Notes: a model not told the origin generated them from the sequence alone. DNA of 28,895 nucleotides from Eshraghiella sp050874365 (GCA_050874365.1 JBNMKN010000011.1:1-28895), one strand, 5' to 3'; shown: positions 16,294-24,562, counted from the first letter of the stretch. Translations and numbers: made by a program.

Positions 16294-18201
16294 ATGAGAG
16301 ATAATTTTATAAGATGTGCCGCTGTTTCTCCCGATGTTGCAGTCGCAGACCCATTAGCCAATGAGCTTTCGATTAAAGCATATATGGATGAAGCAGCCAA
16401 AAATAATGTTTCGGTTCTGGTATTTCCTGAGCTTTGTCTTACCGGCTACACATGTAACGATCTTTTTTTACAGGACACTCTTCTTAAGAACTCCCTTGAC
16501 GCAGTAATCCGTCTTGCAGAATATACAAAAGATAAGAATTTTATTGCCTTTGTAGGGCTGCCTTTTATGTACGGTAATTGTCTATACAACGTTGCCGCTG
16601 CATTATGTGACGGCAGAATCATAGGTCTTATCCCTAAGAAAAATCTTCCCTCTTATTCTGAATTTTATGAAATAAGGCACTTCACCCCCGGTTTTGATGA
16701 ATGTGTTAATGTAACAGTAGGTGACTATTCCGTTCCGTTCGGTTCAAAGCTGTTATTTGCATGTAAAAATATTCCTTCCCTTGTTATCGGTGCCGAAATC
16801 TGTGAGGATGTGTGGGTTCCCGCACCTCCTTCCATAAATCATGCCCTTGCAGGCGCTACTGTAATCGTCAACTGCTCTGCCAGCGATGAGACCATCGGTA
16901 AAGACAGATACCGCAGAGATTTGATTTCCGGTCAGTCAGCCAGACTTATCTCTACCTACATCTATGCAAATGCAGGTGAGGGTGAATCTACACAGGACCT
17001 TGTATTCGGAGGTCATAACATAATCGCCGAGAACGGAACTGTCCTTGCAGAGTCAAAGCGTTTTAAGAGCGGAATAATCTATGGTGACACAGACCTTGAC
17101 AGACTTAAAAACGAGCGCAGAAGAATGACAACCTTCCCTAATATTTCAAAGGACTATACTACCGTTTATTTTTCCCTTGCAATTAAAAACCTTTCGTTGA
17201 ACAGGTTTTATAATATGACTCCTTTCGTTCCGTCATCCGTTGAGGAAAGAGAGCTTCGTTGTGAAGAAATCCTTTCCATTCAGGCAATGGGACTTAAAAA
17301 GAGGCTTAAACACACGGGCTGTAAGCATGCGGTCATCGGTATATCGGGCGGACTTGATTCAACTCTTGCCCTTTTGGTAATCGTCAAGGCTTTTGACATG
17401 CTTTCAATTCCTCATGAAAATATAATTGCCTACACAATGCCTTGTTTTGGCACAACTGACAGGACTTACAACAATGCCTGCAATCTTGTTGCCGCATTAC
17501 ACGGCACTCTCAAAGAGGTAAATATCAAAAATGCCGTTAATATCCATTTTGAGGATATCGGTCAGGACCCTGACATACACGATATAACCTACGAGAACTG
17601 TCAGGCGAGAGAAAGAACACAGATTCTCATGGATGGTGCCAACCTGTATAACGGTATGGTTATCGGTACAGGTGATTTATCAGAGCTTGCTCTCGGCTGG
17701 GCAACCTACAACGGTGACCATATGTCAATGTATGCCGTCAATTCAGGTATTCCAAAGACTCTTGTACGTCACCTTGTGCGTTTCTATGCCGATACCTGCA
17801 ACAGCGATACCTTAAAAAACCTGCTTATAGATATACTTGATACTCCTGTAAGTCCTGAGCTTCTTCCTCCTGTGGACGGTAAAATCTCCCAGAAAACAGA
17901 GGACCTTGTGGGACCTTACGAGCTTCATGACTTTTTCCTTTATTATATTTTACGTTTTGGATTTGCTCCCGATAAGATATACAGAATCGCAAAAATTGCG
18001 TTTAAAGATGTATATGATGACGCTGTTATCCTTAAATGGCTTAAGGTATTCTACCGCCGTTTCTTCAGCCAGCAGTTCAAGCGTTCCTGTCTACCTGACG
18101 GCCCTAAGGTCGGCTCTGTTGCCATCTCCCCAAGGGGTGACCTGCGCATGCCTAGTGACGCCTGCAGCAGAATATGGCTGGATACGATTGAGAAGCTGTG
18201 A
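16294..18201 (+). CDS. nadE: Glutamine-dependent NAD+ synthetase
   Basis: A 635-residue two-domain enzyme making NAD+ from nicotinic acid adenine dinucleotide, ATP and glutamine. The N-terminal nitrilase-type amidase has the Glu-Lys-Cys triad: E46 in VFPELCLTGY, K115 in IPKKNLP and C170 in GAEICEDVWVP. The C-terminal synthetase has the PP-loop SGGLDS (351-356) and GTGDLSELALGWATYNGDHM. The length matches the long, glutamine-using class, so a separate ammonia supply is not needed. It ends within a small tandem duplication (18187-18250) whose second copy lies after the stop. The final step of NAD synthesis is certain from the motifs. Confidence 0.97.
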   Translation: MRDNFIRCAAVSPDVAVADPLANELSIKAYMDEAAKNNVSVLVFPELCLTGYTCNDLFLQDTLLKNSLDAVIRLAEYTKDKNFIAFVGLPFMYGNCLYNVAAALCDGRIIGLIPKKNLPSYSEFYEIRHFTPGFDECVNVTVGDYSVPFGSKLLFACKNIPSLVIGAEICEDVWVPAPPSINHALAGATVIVNCSASDETIGKDRYRRDLISGQSARLISTYIYANAGEGESTQDLVFGGHNIIAENGTVLAESKRFKSGIIYGDTDLDRLKNERRRMTTFPNISKDYTTVYFSLAIKNLSLNRFYNMTPFVPSSVEERELRCEEILSIQAMGLKKRLKHTGCKHAVIGISGGLDSTLALLVIVKAFDMLSIPHENIIAYTMPCFGTTDRTYNNACNLVAALHGTLKEVNIKNAVNIHFEDIGQDPDIHDITYENCQARERTQILMDGANLYNGMVIGTGDLSELALGWATYNGDHMSMYAVNSGIPKTLVRHLVRFYADTCNSDTLKNLLIDILDTPVSPELLPPVDGKISQKTEDLVGPYELHDFFLYYILRFGFAPDKIYRIAKIAFKDVYDDAVILKWLKVFYRRFFSQQFKRSCLPDGPKVGSVAISPRGDLRMPSDACSRIWLDTIEKL

Positions 18202-18250
18202 GGTAATGGGTTAATATGATTGAAAAGATGTGAGATAATGGCTTAATATA
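18187..18250 (+). repeat. 32-bp tandem duplication spanning the nadE stop
   Basis: Two adjacent 32-bp copies (18187-18218 and 18219-18250) match at 27 of 32 positions. The first encodes the last residues of NadE and its TGA; the second repeats the end-of-gene sequence in the untranslated region. It looks like an old slippage duplication at the edge of the 63-bp array. Confidence 0.75.
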
Positions 18251-18299
18251 GTGCAAATCGGCTGGGGATGTATGAAATCCTATGTTCTTTGGCTGTTAA

Positions 18300-18683
18300 G
18301 GTAGAGAATTTCGTTCTTTGTGACGGGGTTCTCTACCTTTTTCGGTATTTCCGAGCGGTTGGGTAGAGATTTGACGGGCTATGGTGTGGATATGTCTACC
18401 TTCTTGGCTTTCTTCGGACGATTGGGTAGAGATTTTATTTTCTCTATTGTCAAATTTTCTACCATAATTGCTTTTCTCTTCCATCCGGGTAGAGGTTTAC
18501 TTTTTCCTCTTATCAACTTTTCTACCTTTTTCGCTATTCCATGCCATTTAAGAAGAAATTTACTTTCCCCTGTTATAAGATTATCTACCTTTTTAACTTT
18601 TCCCAGCCAGTTAGGTAGAGGTTTGCTTTTTCACGTTACGTAATTCTCTACCATTTTTAACTTTTCTCAATCACTTAGGTAGA
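18300..18683. repeat. Six-unit 63-bp tandem array with alternating GGTAGA / TCTACC
   Basis: GGTAGA-like boxes begin at 18300, 18362, 18425, 18488, 18551 (degenerate, AGAAGA) and 18614, with a seventh at 18678. TCTACC boxes begin at 18332, 18395, 18458, 18521, 18584 and 18647, exactly 63 bp apart. Each unit is an inverted repeat (unit 1 has an 11-bp stem, AAGGTAGAGAA with TTCTCTACCTT) followed by a T-rich spacer of about 25 bp; the intervening sequence is diverged. Reading frames of 107 codons (plus) and 62 codons (minus) stay open because 63 is a multiple of three, but neither has a ribosome site. This array and the duplication before it fill most of the 564-bp gap between nadE and dapB. Confidence 0.9.
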
Positions 18684-18759
18684 AAAAGTGGTGTCCCCTG
18701 ATAATTCTGTGTGTCATGCTCCGTAATTCCGGGGGCATATTACAGGGTACACCACTTTT
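18684..18759. terminator. Long hairpin between nadE and dapB, probable dap operon terminator
   Basis: AAAAGTGGTGT (18684-18694) pairs with ACACCACTTTT (18749-18759). After one mismatch, CCCTG (18696-18700) pairs with CAGGG (18743-18747). The 42-nt apical part contains a smaller ATGC/GCAT pairing. On the minus strand the stem ends in TTTTTC, which suits termination after dapB; the plus strand has TTTTATA. The left foot overlaps the seventh GGTAGA box of the array. Confidence 0.75.
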
Positions 18760-18765
18760 ATATTA

Positions 18766-19521
18766 TTAACCTATGACTTCTTTCATTGTGTAATGTCCTG
18801 CAGGCTGTCCTTTGAGGAACTTAGCTGCTTCAACAGCACCTTTGGCAAATACACTCTTTGAATATGCGGTATGTGAGAATGTTATTACTTCGTCTTCGCC
18901 TGCGAAAATAACATCATGCTCACCTACTATTGTTCCGCCTCTTACAGAAGAAAAACCTATTTCCTTCTTAGGTCTTGGTATTCTGTCCTGACTTCTGTCG
19001 AATTTGTATTCATACTTTTCAGGGAGGCTTTCATTAACTGCATCACCTAAAGCAAGTGCTGTTCCGCTTGGTGCATCAACCTTGAAATGATGATGTTTCT
19101 CAACGATTTCAATATCAAAACCTGCTTCCGCAAGTAATGGTGATACTGATTTAAGCACCTTAAATAAAGTATTAATCCCTAAAGACATATTAGCTGATTT
19201 AAGGACGGCTACCTTCTTTGATACCTCTTCAACTCTTGCAAGCTGTTCTTCAGATAATCCTGTTGTGCATAATACTACAGGAATTTGTCTTGCCTCAACA
19301 TAATCAAGTAATTTGTCTATTGCCTTTGCCGATGCAAAATCAATGATTACATCTGCTTCCACATTGCAGTCATCAATATTTGTGAATACAGGGTATGGAT
19401 TCTGTCTGTTATCGACAATATCTATTCCCGCAACAATTTCTGCGTCTTTGTCAGCGGCCACAATTCCTGTAATAACCTGACCCATCTTACCGTTGCAGCC
19501 GTGCATAATTATTTTAACCAT
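18766..19521 (-). CDS. dapB: 4-hydroxy-tetrahydrodipicolinate reductase
   Basis: A 251-residue NAD(P)H-dependent reductase of the lysine/diaminopimelate pathway, acting directly after DapA. It has the Rossmann motif GCNGKMG (8-14), CTTGLSEEQL (about 85-94) and the catalytic signature EKHHHFKVDAPSGTA (141-155), where one of the adjacent histidines (about H144) and K147 are the catalytic pair. Length is typical. It starts 15 nt after the dapA stop and shares the lysine riboswitch-controlled transcript. Confidence 0.97.
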   Translation of the reverse strand: MVKIIMHGCNGKMGQVITGIVAADKDAEIVAGIDIVDNRQNPYPVFTNIDDCNVEADVIIDFASAKAIDKLLDYVEARQIPVVLCTTGLSEEQLARVEEVSKKVAVLKSANMSLGINTLFKVLKSVSPLLAEAGFDIEIVEKHHHFKVDAPSGTALALGDAVNESLPEKYEYKFDRSQDRIPRPKKEIGFSSVRGGTIVGEHDVIFAGEDEVITFSHTAYSKSVFAKGAVEAAKFLKGQPAGHYTMKEVIG

Positions 19522-19536
19522 TTTCTGTACCTTCTT

Positions 19537-20421
19537 TTATATTAATCCGAAATTTTTCATTGCAGTTTTAAGAACTTCAAGGTTCTTTGGTTCCATTGGA
19601 GAAAGAGGTTCTCTGAGTGGTCCTACTTCAAATCCCATAAGATTAAGGGCATGCTTTACAGGAATAGGATTAACTTCTATGAAAAGTGCCTTGATAAGCT
19701 CAATTGACTTAAGCTGGAGTTCACATGCTTTCTTAACATCACCGTTAAGATATAATGTAGGAATGTCATGGGCAACCTTAGGTGCAACGTTTGAAAGGAC
19801 TGAAATAACACCCTTTCCGCCAAGTGACATAATAGGAACTATCTGGTCGTCATTACCTGAATATATGTCCATCTTGCCTTCTGTCAAAGCTGCAAGCTCT
19901 GCAACCTGTGAAAGATTTCCAGATGCTTCCTTGATACCTACGATGTTATCCACTTCTTTAAATAATTTAGCTGCTGTAGCAGGTAAAACATTACATCCTG
20001 TTCTGCTTGGAACATTGTAAAGAATGATAGGAATTTTAACCGAACCTGCGACCTTGGTAAAGTGTGCAATAAGTCCTGACTGTGTTGCCTTGTTGTAATA
20101 AGGTGTTACAACAAGAAGTCCGTCTGCTCCTGCCGCTTCCGCTTCTTTTGATAATTTAACTGCTGTTTCTGTACAGTTAGAACCGGTTCCTGCAATAACA
20201 GGTATTCTGTGATTAACTGTCTTGATACAGAATCTTATAACCTCTGAATGTTCTTCCTCGCTTAATGTTGCTGATTCACCTGTTGTTCCGCAGATAATGA
20301 TTGCATCTGTCTCATTTGCAATCTGGAACTCAAGAATCTCAGCTAACTTCTCATAATTAACGCTTCCGTCAGCGTTCATTGGTGTAACTATGGCAACACC
20401 TGCACCTGTAAATAATGACAT
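19537..20421 (-). CDS. dapA: 4-hydroxy-tetrahydrodipicolinate synthase
   Basis: A 294-residue TIM-barrel aldolase condensing pyruvate with aspartate semialdehyde, the first committed step to diaminopimelate and lysine. Motifs seen are GTTGES (45-50), YNVPSRTG with Y135 and R140, and GIKEASG with the Schiff-base lysine K164. GGAAGGAGA lies before the ATG. Its long 5' leader carries a lysine riboswitch and terminator, so expression should fall when lysine is plentiful. It is first in the dapA-dapB operon. Confidence 0.98.
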   Translation of the reverse strand: MSLFTGAGVAIVTPMNADGSVNYEKLAEILEFQIANETDAIIICGTTGESATLSEEEHSEVIRFCIKTVNHRIPVIAGTGSNCTETAVKLSKEAEAAGADGLLVVTPYYNKATQSGLIAHFTKVAGSVKIPIILYNVPSRTGCNVLPATAAKLFKEVDNIVGIKEASGNLSQVAELAALTEGKMDIYSGNDDQIVPIMSLGGKGVISVLSNVAPKVAHDIPTLYLNGDVKKACELQLKSIELIKALFIEVNPIPVKHALNLMGFEVGPLREPLSPMEPKNLEVLKTAMKNFGLI

Positions 20422-20501
20422 AATATGTCTCCTTCCATATATAAAAGTTATACTGATGTAAACAATGAATGTCCGATTAACAGACCTTCTGTTATTTTAA
20501 A

Positions 20502-20529
20502 TAAAAAAAGAGTTCCAAAAGGAACTCTT
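20502..20529 (-). terminator. Riboswitch-controlled intrinsic terminator upstream of dapA
   Basis: On the minus strand AAGAGTTCC, a TTTT loop and GGAACTCTT form a perfect 9-bp stem followed by a run of T. It lies about 28 nt downstream of the aptamer. The 5' arm is preceded by TAAAGT...ACTTTA, which could compete with it in the alternative fold. Confidence 0.93.
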
Positions 20530-20556
20530 AAAGTCATAAGCTATAATTTAACTTTA

Positions 20557-20727
20557 GGTAGCTCCCCATCTTACGATGACAGTCATATACATATTATATA
20601 TATGCCCAGCTTGCATTAATACAGGTTAATACAGCTTCGGCACCGACTCCTTTCCATTGTCATCATCTATTCCTGTCATATCAGACAATGTACTGTTAAT
20701 CAGTGCAACCTCTACACTCTTTTTTAT
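20557..20727 (-). promoter_or_regulatory. Lysine riboswitch (L box)
   Basis: The minus strand carries the conserved L-box blocks in order: AGAGGTTGCA (20704-20713), GGAAAGGAGTCGGTGCCGAAGC split over 20634-20655, GCTGGGC (20604-20610), GACTGTC (20578-20584) and GGGGAGCTACC (20557-20567). The terminator follows at once and then dapA, so lysine binding should favour termination. In the same gap, 20430-20500 shows only leader sequence. Confidence 0.96.
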
Positions 20728-20729
20728 TT

Positions 20730-20746
20730 AGTGATAGTGTATCACT
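20730..20746. promoter_or_regulatory. Palindrome over the dapA -10
   Basis: AGTGATAGTGTATCACT has perfect 7-bp arms around a GTG centre and covers the dapA -10 (20736-20741). It ends where transcription should begin, so it looks like an operator added to the riboswitch control. No regulator is identified. Confidence 0.5.
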
Positions 20747-20764
20747 TAATATATACTATGTCAA
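20736..20764 (-). promoter_or_regulatory. Sigma-A-type promoter of dapA-dapB
   Basis: On the minus strand TTGACA (20759-20764), a 17-bp spacer and TACACT (20736-20741) give a predicted start near 20729, just ahead of the lysine aptamer. The -35 overlaps the stop codon of the upstream ABC permease gene. The spacer contains TAGTATATATTAA, one base from the core of the feo palindrome. Confidence 0.85.
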
Positions 20765-21708
20765 ATAAATAATTTTATGCCTGTAAGTCCGGCACCCGGC
20801 AGGAAAAATCTTGCTGCCTTCGGAACAAATTCCGATAAAATATAGGTAAAAAGAACCAGTCCCGCTCCTGCAAGAAAAACATAGTATGTGTTTTTAAGCA
20901 CTCTGCTTATTCCAATCAATATAAATGAAAAAATTATCATGTAAATAAATTTCGTAACGTTAATCAACAGTATTGCATTACCAACAGAAATATCAAATGT
21001 AAATCCTGACATTTCCACAATTGATTTAATGGAATAATTATAATAATTAATATCAAAAAGTTTTGATTTAATCAGATAATCAAGCATCAATGACACAAGG
21101 GAAAGCACTACAACTACAATCATTGTAATTAACATACGGCATCCAAACAGTTTTTTTCTGCCATTATATGAAGTTTTAACAAGGACATCTGTCTTACACC
21201 TGTAATCATTACAAAATATATTGCATACAATATACGCAATAAAAATAATTGCGGTAAATTCCATTCCAAGTGAAGCAACATATTTTTGCACACTCAAATC
21301 ATAAAAAAGCCTGCCGTCAGGATATTCCTCATAGTAATAATTATATTTTTCTCTTATATATGAATATACCGGTATCATTTTTTCTGCGATAAGACTGTCA
21401 TTCTTAATCTCTCTGTACTCTTCATCAGTATATTTACCAAGATAATAATTGTACTCAATTGTGTCCTTGTCTTTTATATCCGAAAAATACTCAAGTCTTT
21501 CTTCCACAAAATCTCTCTTTTCCTGTGTATATCCACCCGGCATTTCAGCGATTACTTTTTTATAAAGATTTTCATCAATATTTTTTCCTGTCTGGGGAAT
21601 ATTAACGAACACAAGTATTACTTTCAGTAATAACATTACTCCTAAAAAAACCAAAGCCTTAATATTCAATATACTCTTTTTAAGTTCAAATTTTAATATT
21701 TTATTCAC
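20761..21708 (-). CDS. ABC-2-type transporter permease
   Basis: A 315-residue membrane protein. It has an N-terminal hydrophobic segment (ALVFLGVMLLLKVILVFVN, about 18-36), a long extracytoplasmic hydrophilic loop (about 37-145) and a cluster of five or so further membrane spans. This is the arrangement of ABC-2 permeases that export drugs, peptides or lipids, or extract substrates from the membrane. The start is GTG at 21708, 2 nt after the ATPase stop, with AGGAAG upstream. It is the last gene of the operon and its stop overlaps the dapA promoter. The substrate cannot be told from the sequence. Confidence 0.85.
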   Translation of the reverse strand: MNKILKFELKKSILNIKALVFLGVMLLLKVILVFVNIPQTGKNIDENLYKKVIAEMPGGYTQEKRDFVEERLEYFSDIKDKDTIEYNYYLGKYTDEEYREIKNDSLIAEKMIPVYSYIREKYNYYYEEYPDGRLFYDLSVQKYVASLGMEFTAIIFIAYIVCNIFCNDYRCKTDVLVKTSYNGRKKLFGCRMLITMIVVVVLSLVSLMLDYLIKSKLFDINYYNYSIKSIVEMSGFTFDISVGNAILLINVTKFIYMIIFSFILIGISRVLKNTYYVFLAGAGLVLFTYILSEFVPKAARFFLPGAGLTGIKLFI

Positions 21709-21710
21709 TT

Positions 21711-22409
21711 TTATTCATCTTCCTCAAACAATGTCATATATTCATCCTCAAGATTGCGGCTTCCGTCATTATCAATCTCACCCGCTATTACACCTTCTTT
21801 TATCAACAGAATCTTATCTGCAATCATATCAAGGTCCGAAACTATATGGGAAGAAATGATAATTACCTTATCCTTCTTATTATTGAGGATTAACTCTCTG
21901 AAACGGATGCGTTCTTTAGGATCAAGTCCCACTGTCGGCTCATCAAATATTAGTATCTCAGGGTCTGCAATAAAAGTTACCGCAATTGCTGCACGTCTTT
22001 TCATTCCTCCGGAAAATGTTTTGATTTTATCATCTTTTCTTGATAAAAGATTAGTGCCGGTAAGCACTTTTTCCATCATCTCAGGTATTTTAGACTTATC
22101 AAGTCCTCGAAGATAGGCAAAATATTCTAACATTTCCGTAAGGGTAAACTCCGGATATAATCCTGTATTCTGTGGAAGATATCCTATATGTTTTCTGTAT
22201 TCAGCTTTCATACTTTTAATATTTTTTCCCATATATTCAACAGAGCCTTCACTGCTGTCAATCACATCGGAAATTATATTCATAAGAGTTGATTTTCCTG
22301 CACCGTTAGGTCCTAATAATCCGTATATTCCCGGTGTAAATAAATAATTCATATTATTAAGTACGCATTTTTTTCCGTACTTTTTATAAAGATTTTTAAC
22401 TTCTAACAT
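21711..22409 (-). CDS. ABC transporter ATP-binding protein
   Basis: A 232-residue nucleotide-binding subunit with all motifs: Walker A GPNGAGKST (33-41), Q-loop GYLPQNTGLYPEFT, signature TFSGGMKRRAAIA, Walker B ILIFDEPTVGLDP and H-loop SSHIVSD. It is of the type that energises ABC-2 exporters (CcmA/NatA-like). It begins 1 nt after the upstream permease stop, with AGGAGA, and ends 2 nt before the downstream permease, so the three products are probably made together as one complex with two different permeases. Confidence 0.95.
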   Translation of the reverse strand: MLEVKNLYKKYGKKCVLNNMNYLFTPGIYGLLGPNGAGKSTLMNIISDVIDSSEGSVEYMGKNIKSMKAEYRKHIGYLPQNTGLYPEFTLTEMLEYFAYLRGLDKSKIPEMMEKVLTGTNLLSRKDDKIKTFSGGMKRRAAIAVTFIADPEILIFDEPTVGLDPKERIRFRELILNNKKDKVIIISSHIVSDLDMIADKILLIKEGVIAGEIDNDGSRNLEDEYMTLFEEDE

Positions 22410-22410
22410 C

Positions 22411-23448
22411 TTATCTCCTGCCCTTTTTCACATATATATATCTGCCTGCAAAATACATCGCAATAATTAACGGAATGGTACATATCATATATACTGTTAC
22501 AGGCTTAAACGGAATATTTCCTATTCTCACAAATTCCAGTTTGTTAAAATAACTTCTTGGATAATAAAGAGCATGTGACGAACCGATGTATCTTGATACA
22601 AATGTGTACCATTTATTTTCAATGCCCGGTGTGCCAAACCTGATTGCAACTATGTAATGATATAATAACCATGTTCCGCCCGTAATCATCACAGCTATAA
22701 GTGAATTAACTATCTTCTGTGAACTTACCGATACAATTACAATTATCATTCCATAAAACATATATGAACTTAATGTAAAAAGTATCTGTATGATAAAAAA
22801 TGTCAATATACTGATATTATATGGCGAATCCGGTTCAAGGCACTGTATCGGATTGAGCCAGTCTCCTGCCGAACCATAGATTATCTGCGGAAGAAAATTT
22901 ATTACGTTCTTTAATATTGCAAGAACTGCTGCCGTAATCAAAAGAATAATCAATTTGTTATTATATACTTTGTTCTGTCCCTTGTATGTTGACCTTATAT
23001 ACATAACAAGTTCTGAATTAACATCGGCATAAAATATTCTTACAACTGCTATTCCAAATAAAATCAGAATTACAACAGCGGACAGATATCCGCTGTTAAT
23101 ATCGCTTCTATTAAAAAATTGAACTGTAAAAACAGACTTAAATGCCAACGGAGATTTACAAAGGTTGTATGTTTTTATATTAACTTTTGAAAGATACTCA
23201 TCATTGACATTACTTAGTCTTTCCGCCTTTTTTGCAATCTGGCTTCTGTTGTCGGCAATGCTGCGGTACTCTTTGATTTTATCGTTGTAGGCTTCACTTG
23301 TATCATAATTATACTGTTCCATGACGTACTTCGTCTGGCTGTCAGGACGCGACTTATCCACTGACATAAACACAGTTATTATAAGACAGGCTGTCAATGA
23401 TATTAAAAAAGCTTTGTCCTTTAATAATTTTATAAATTCATATTTCAT
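22411..23448 (-). CDS. ABC-2-type transporter permease (first of two)
   Basis: A 345-residue membrane protein starting MKYEFIKLLKDKAFLISL. Its first span is followed by a hydrophilic loop of about 100 residues and then about five spans, the same plan as the permease at 20761-21708, with which it probably forms a heterodimer. The start is ATG 23448, 5 nt after the upstream lipoprotein stop; upstream in-frame codons would overlap that gene by 40 nt. The Shine-Dalgarno is weak, so coupling is likely. Confidence 0.85.
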   Translation of the reverse strand: MKYEFIKLLKDKAFLISLTACLIITVFMSVDKSRPDSQTKYVMEQYNYDTSEAYNDKIKEYRSIADNRSQIAKKAERLSNVNDEYLSKVNIKTYNLCKSPLAFKSVFTVQFFNRSDINSGYLSAVVILILFGIAVVRIFYADVNSELVMYIRSTYKGQNKVYNNKLIILLITAAVLAILKNVINFLPQIIYGSAGDWLNPIQCLEPDSPYNISILTFFIIQILFTLSSYMFYGMIIVIVSVSSQKIVNSLIAVMITGGTWLLYHYIVAIRFGTPGIENKWYTFVSRYIGSSHALYYPRSYFNKLEFVRIGNIPFKPVTVYMICTIPLIIAMYFAGRYIYVKKGRR

Positions 23449-23453
23449 AAATA

Positions 23454-24512
23454 TTACTCTATCACTATCTTTGCATATCTTGAACGTGAACACATATCAC
23501 TATCATCACCATTACTATTAACAGTTATTGTAAACACAATATGTTCTCCTTTTGGCAATCCCGATAAATCAAGTTCTGTCCTGATTCCTCCGTTACTTGG
23601 TATGACATATTTAAGGACTTCCTTTCCATCAAATGCAGGATATACCTTATCATCACATATAAAAATTGTGTTAAACTCCGTATTAACCTCATCTTCTTTC
23701 TGATTACACTGTAATGAGGTATAATATACCTTACCGTCTTTCTGATAAACAAATTCCTGGGATGGATTAAATCCATATTCTAATATTCCCAGTTCCCTTA
23801 TCTCCTGCCCGTAGGATAAATCAGCACAGGACTCACCTTCTTCCAATTCATATTTCTCACTGTATGGTACTATCTCACATTCATCAACCGTGCCTTTTTC
23901 TGTTACAAAAGCATTCGTCACAGGATCAAGTCCACTTATCTCTAATTCGCCATAATCATCCATATATGATAATTCATTTCTTGCCAGATTAATAAATGTA
24001 TATTTATTATCTGACCGGTCAGGAACCACCTGAAAATCTGTCATTATCTGTTCACCATTTTTTGATCTGCTTGTGTACATTTTATCAGTGCCGTCTTCCG
24101 TATCAAAACATATATAATTACCATTATGAAATACTAAGGCATAATTAATATTTGTACTGTCAATTACTGCATCATTATATCTAAATTCACTATATTGTGC
24201 CATGCACATCCTGACTTTTCCATCATTAAGGCTAATCGGTGCATCGGGATATACATCGGTCTTTACTTCTTTTCCCTCTTTTAACTCATAAGCAAATAAC
24301 CTGGCAAAGCCTGATTCCGATGGATACTTATATCCTCCTTCCGGCATTTCTTCATTGGATTGGGTTGTTGTATTATTCTCTATATTTTCGGAAGTCTCAT
24401 CTTTTAATGATGTTTCCCTATTATCAATATCAAGTTTTTTACTTCCACACCCTGTAAGGAGTAATGTTGCCGTCAACATAATTCCTGATAAAACTGTTAA
24501 TTTATTTTTCAT
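23454..24512 (-). CDS. Secreted lipoprotein of unknown function in the ABC operon
   Basis: A 352-residue protein with a lipoprotein signal: MKNKLTVLSGIMLTATLLLTGC, lipobox LLTGC with the lipidated C22. A low-complexity Asp/Glu/Asn/Thr linker (about 28-60) follows. The remaining 290 residues are mostly beta-strand-like, with pairs of aromatic and hydrophobic positions (NYALVFHNGNYICFDTEDGT, KVYYTSLQCNQ) and a C-terminal VFTITVNSNGD segment like a small beta-sandwich. I do not recognise the family. GAAAGGAG before the ATG directly follows the hairpin at 24528-24554. It is probably the outer-face partner of the exporter. Confidence 0.85.
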   Translation of the reverse strand: MKNKLTVLSGIMLTATLLLTGCGSKKLDIDNRETSLKDETSENIENNTTTQSNEEMPEGGYKYPSESGFARLFAYELKEGKEVKTDVYPDAPISLNDGKVRMCMAQYSEFRYNDAVIDSTNINYALVFHNGNYICFDTEDGTDKMYTSRSKNGEQIMTDFQVVPDRSDNKYTFINLARNELSYMDDYGELEISGLDPVTNAFVTEKGTVDECEIVPYSEKYELEEGESCADLSYGQEIRELGILEYGFNPSQEFVYQKDGKVYYTSLQCNQKEDEVNTEFNTIFICDDKVYPAFDGKEVLKYVIPSNGGIRTELDLSGLPKGEHIVFTITVNSNGDDSDMCSRSRYAKIVIE

Positions 24513-24527
24513 TTAGTTACTCCTTTC

Positions 24528-24554
24528 GGGCAGCATCCACAAAGGATGCTGCCC
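24528..24554 (-). other. Strong intra-operon hairpin after the small secreted-protein gene
   Basis: GGGCAGCATCC (24528-24538), a 5-nt loop and GGATGCTGCCC (24544-24554) form a perfect 11-bp GC-rich stem. It starts 8 nt after the stop of the small secreted protein and ends just before the next gene's GAAAGGAG. No T-run follows on the minus strand, so it is more likely an mRNA 3'-end stabiliser or processing site than a full terminator. Such hairpins often raise expression of the upstream gene over those downstream. Confidence 0.8.
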
Positions 24555-24562
24555 ATCTGAAA

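Noticed and set aside
18320..18643. A 107-codon plus-strand frame, with a 62-codon minus-strand frame, made of 21-residue repeats
   Set aside because: The frames are open because the 63-bp DNA repeat is a multiple of three. The start has no ribosome site, both strands are open together, and the conserved parts are the DNA boxes.
18300..18683. CRISPR array
   Set aside because: Units are diverged along their length, the only constant parts are 6-11-bp boxes, spacers are not unique sequences of uniform type, and no cas gene is present.
23449..23493. Upstream start of the first ABC permease overlapping the lipoprotein gene
   Set aside because: The added residues are polar and unlike a permease N-terminus; ATG 23448 directly precedes MKYEFIKLLKDK, typical for ABC-2 permeases.
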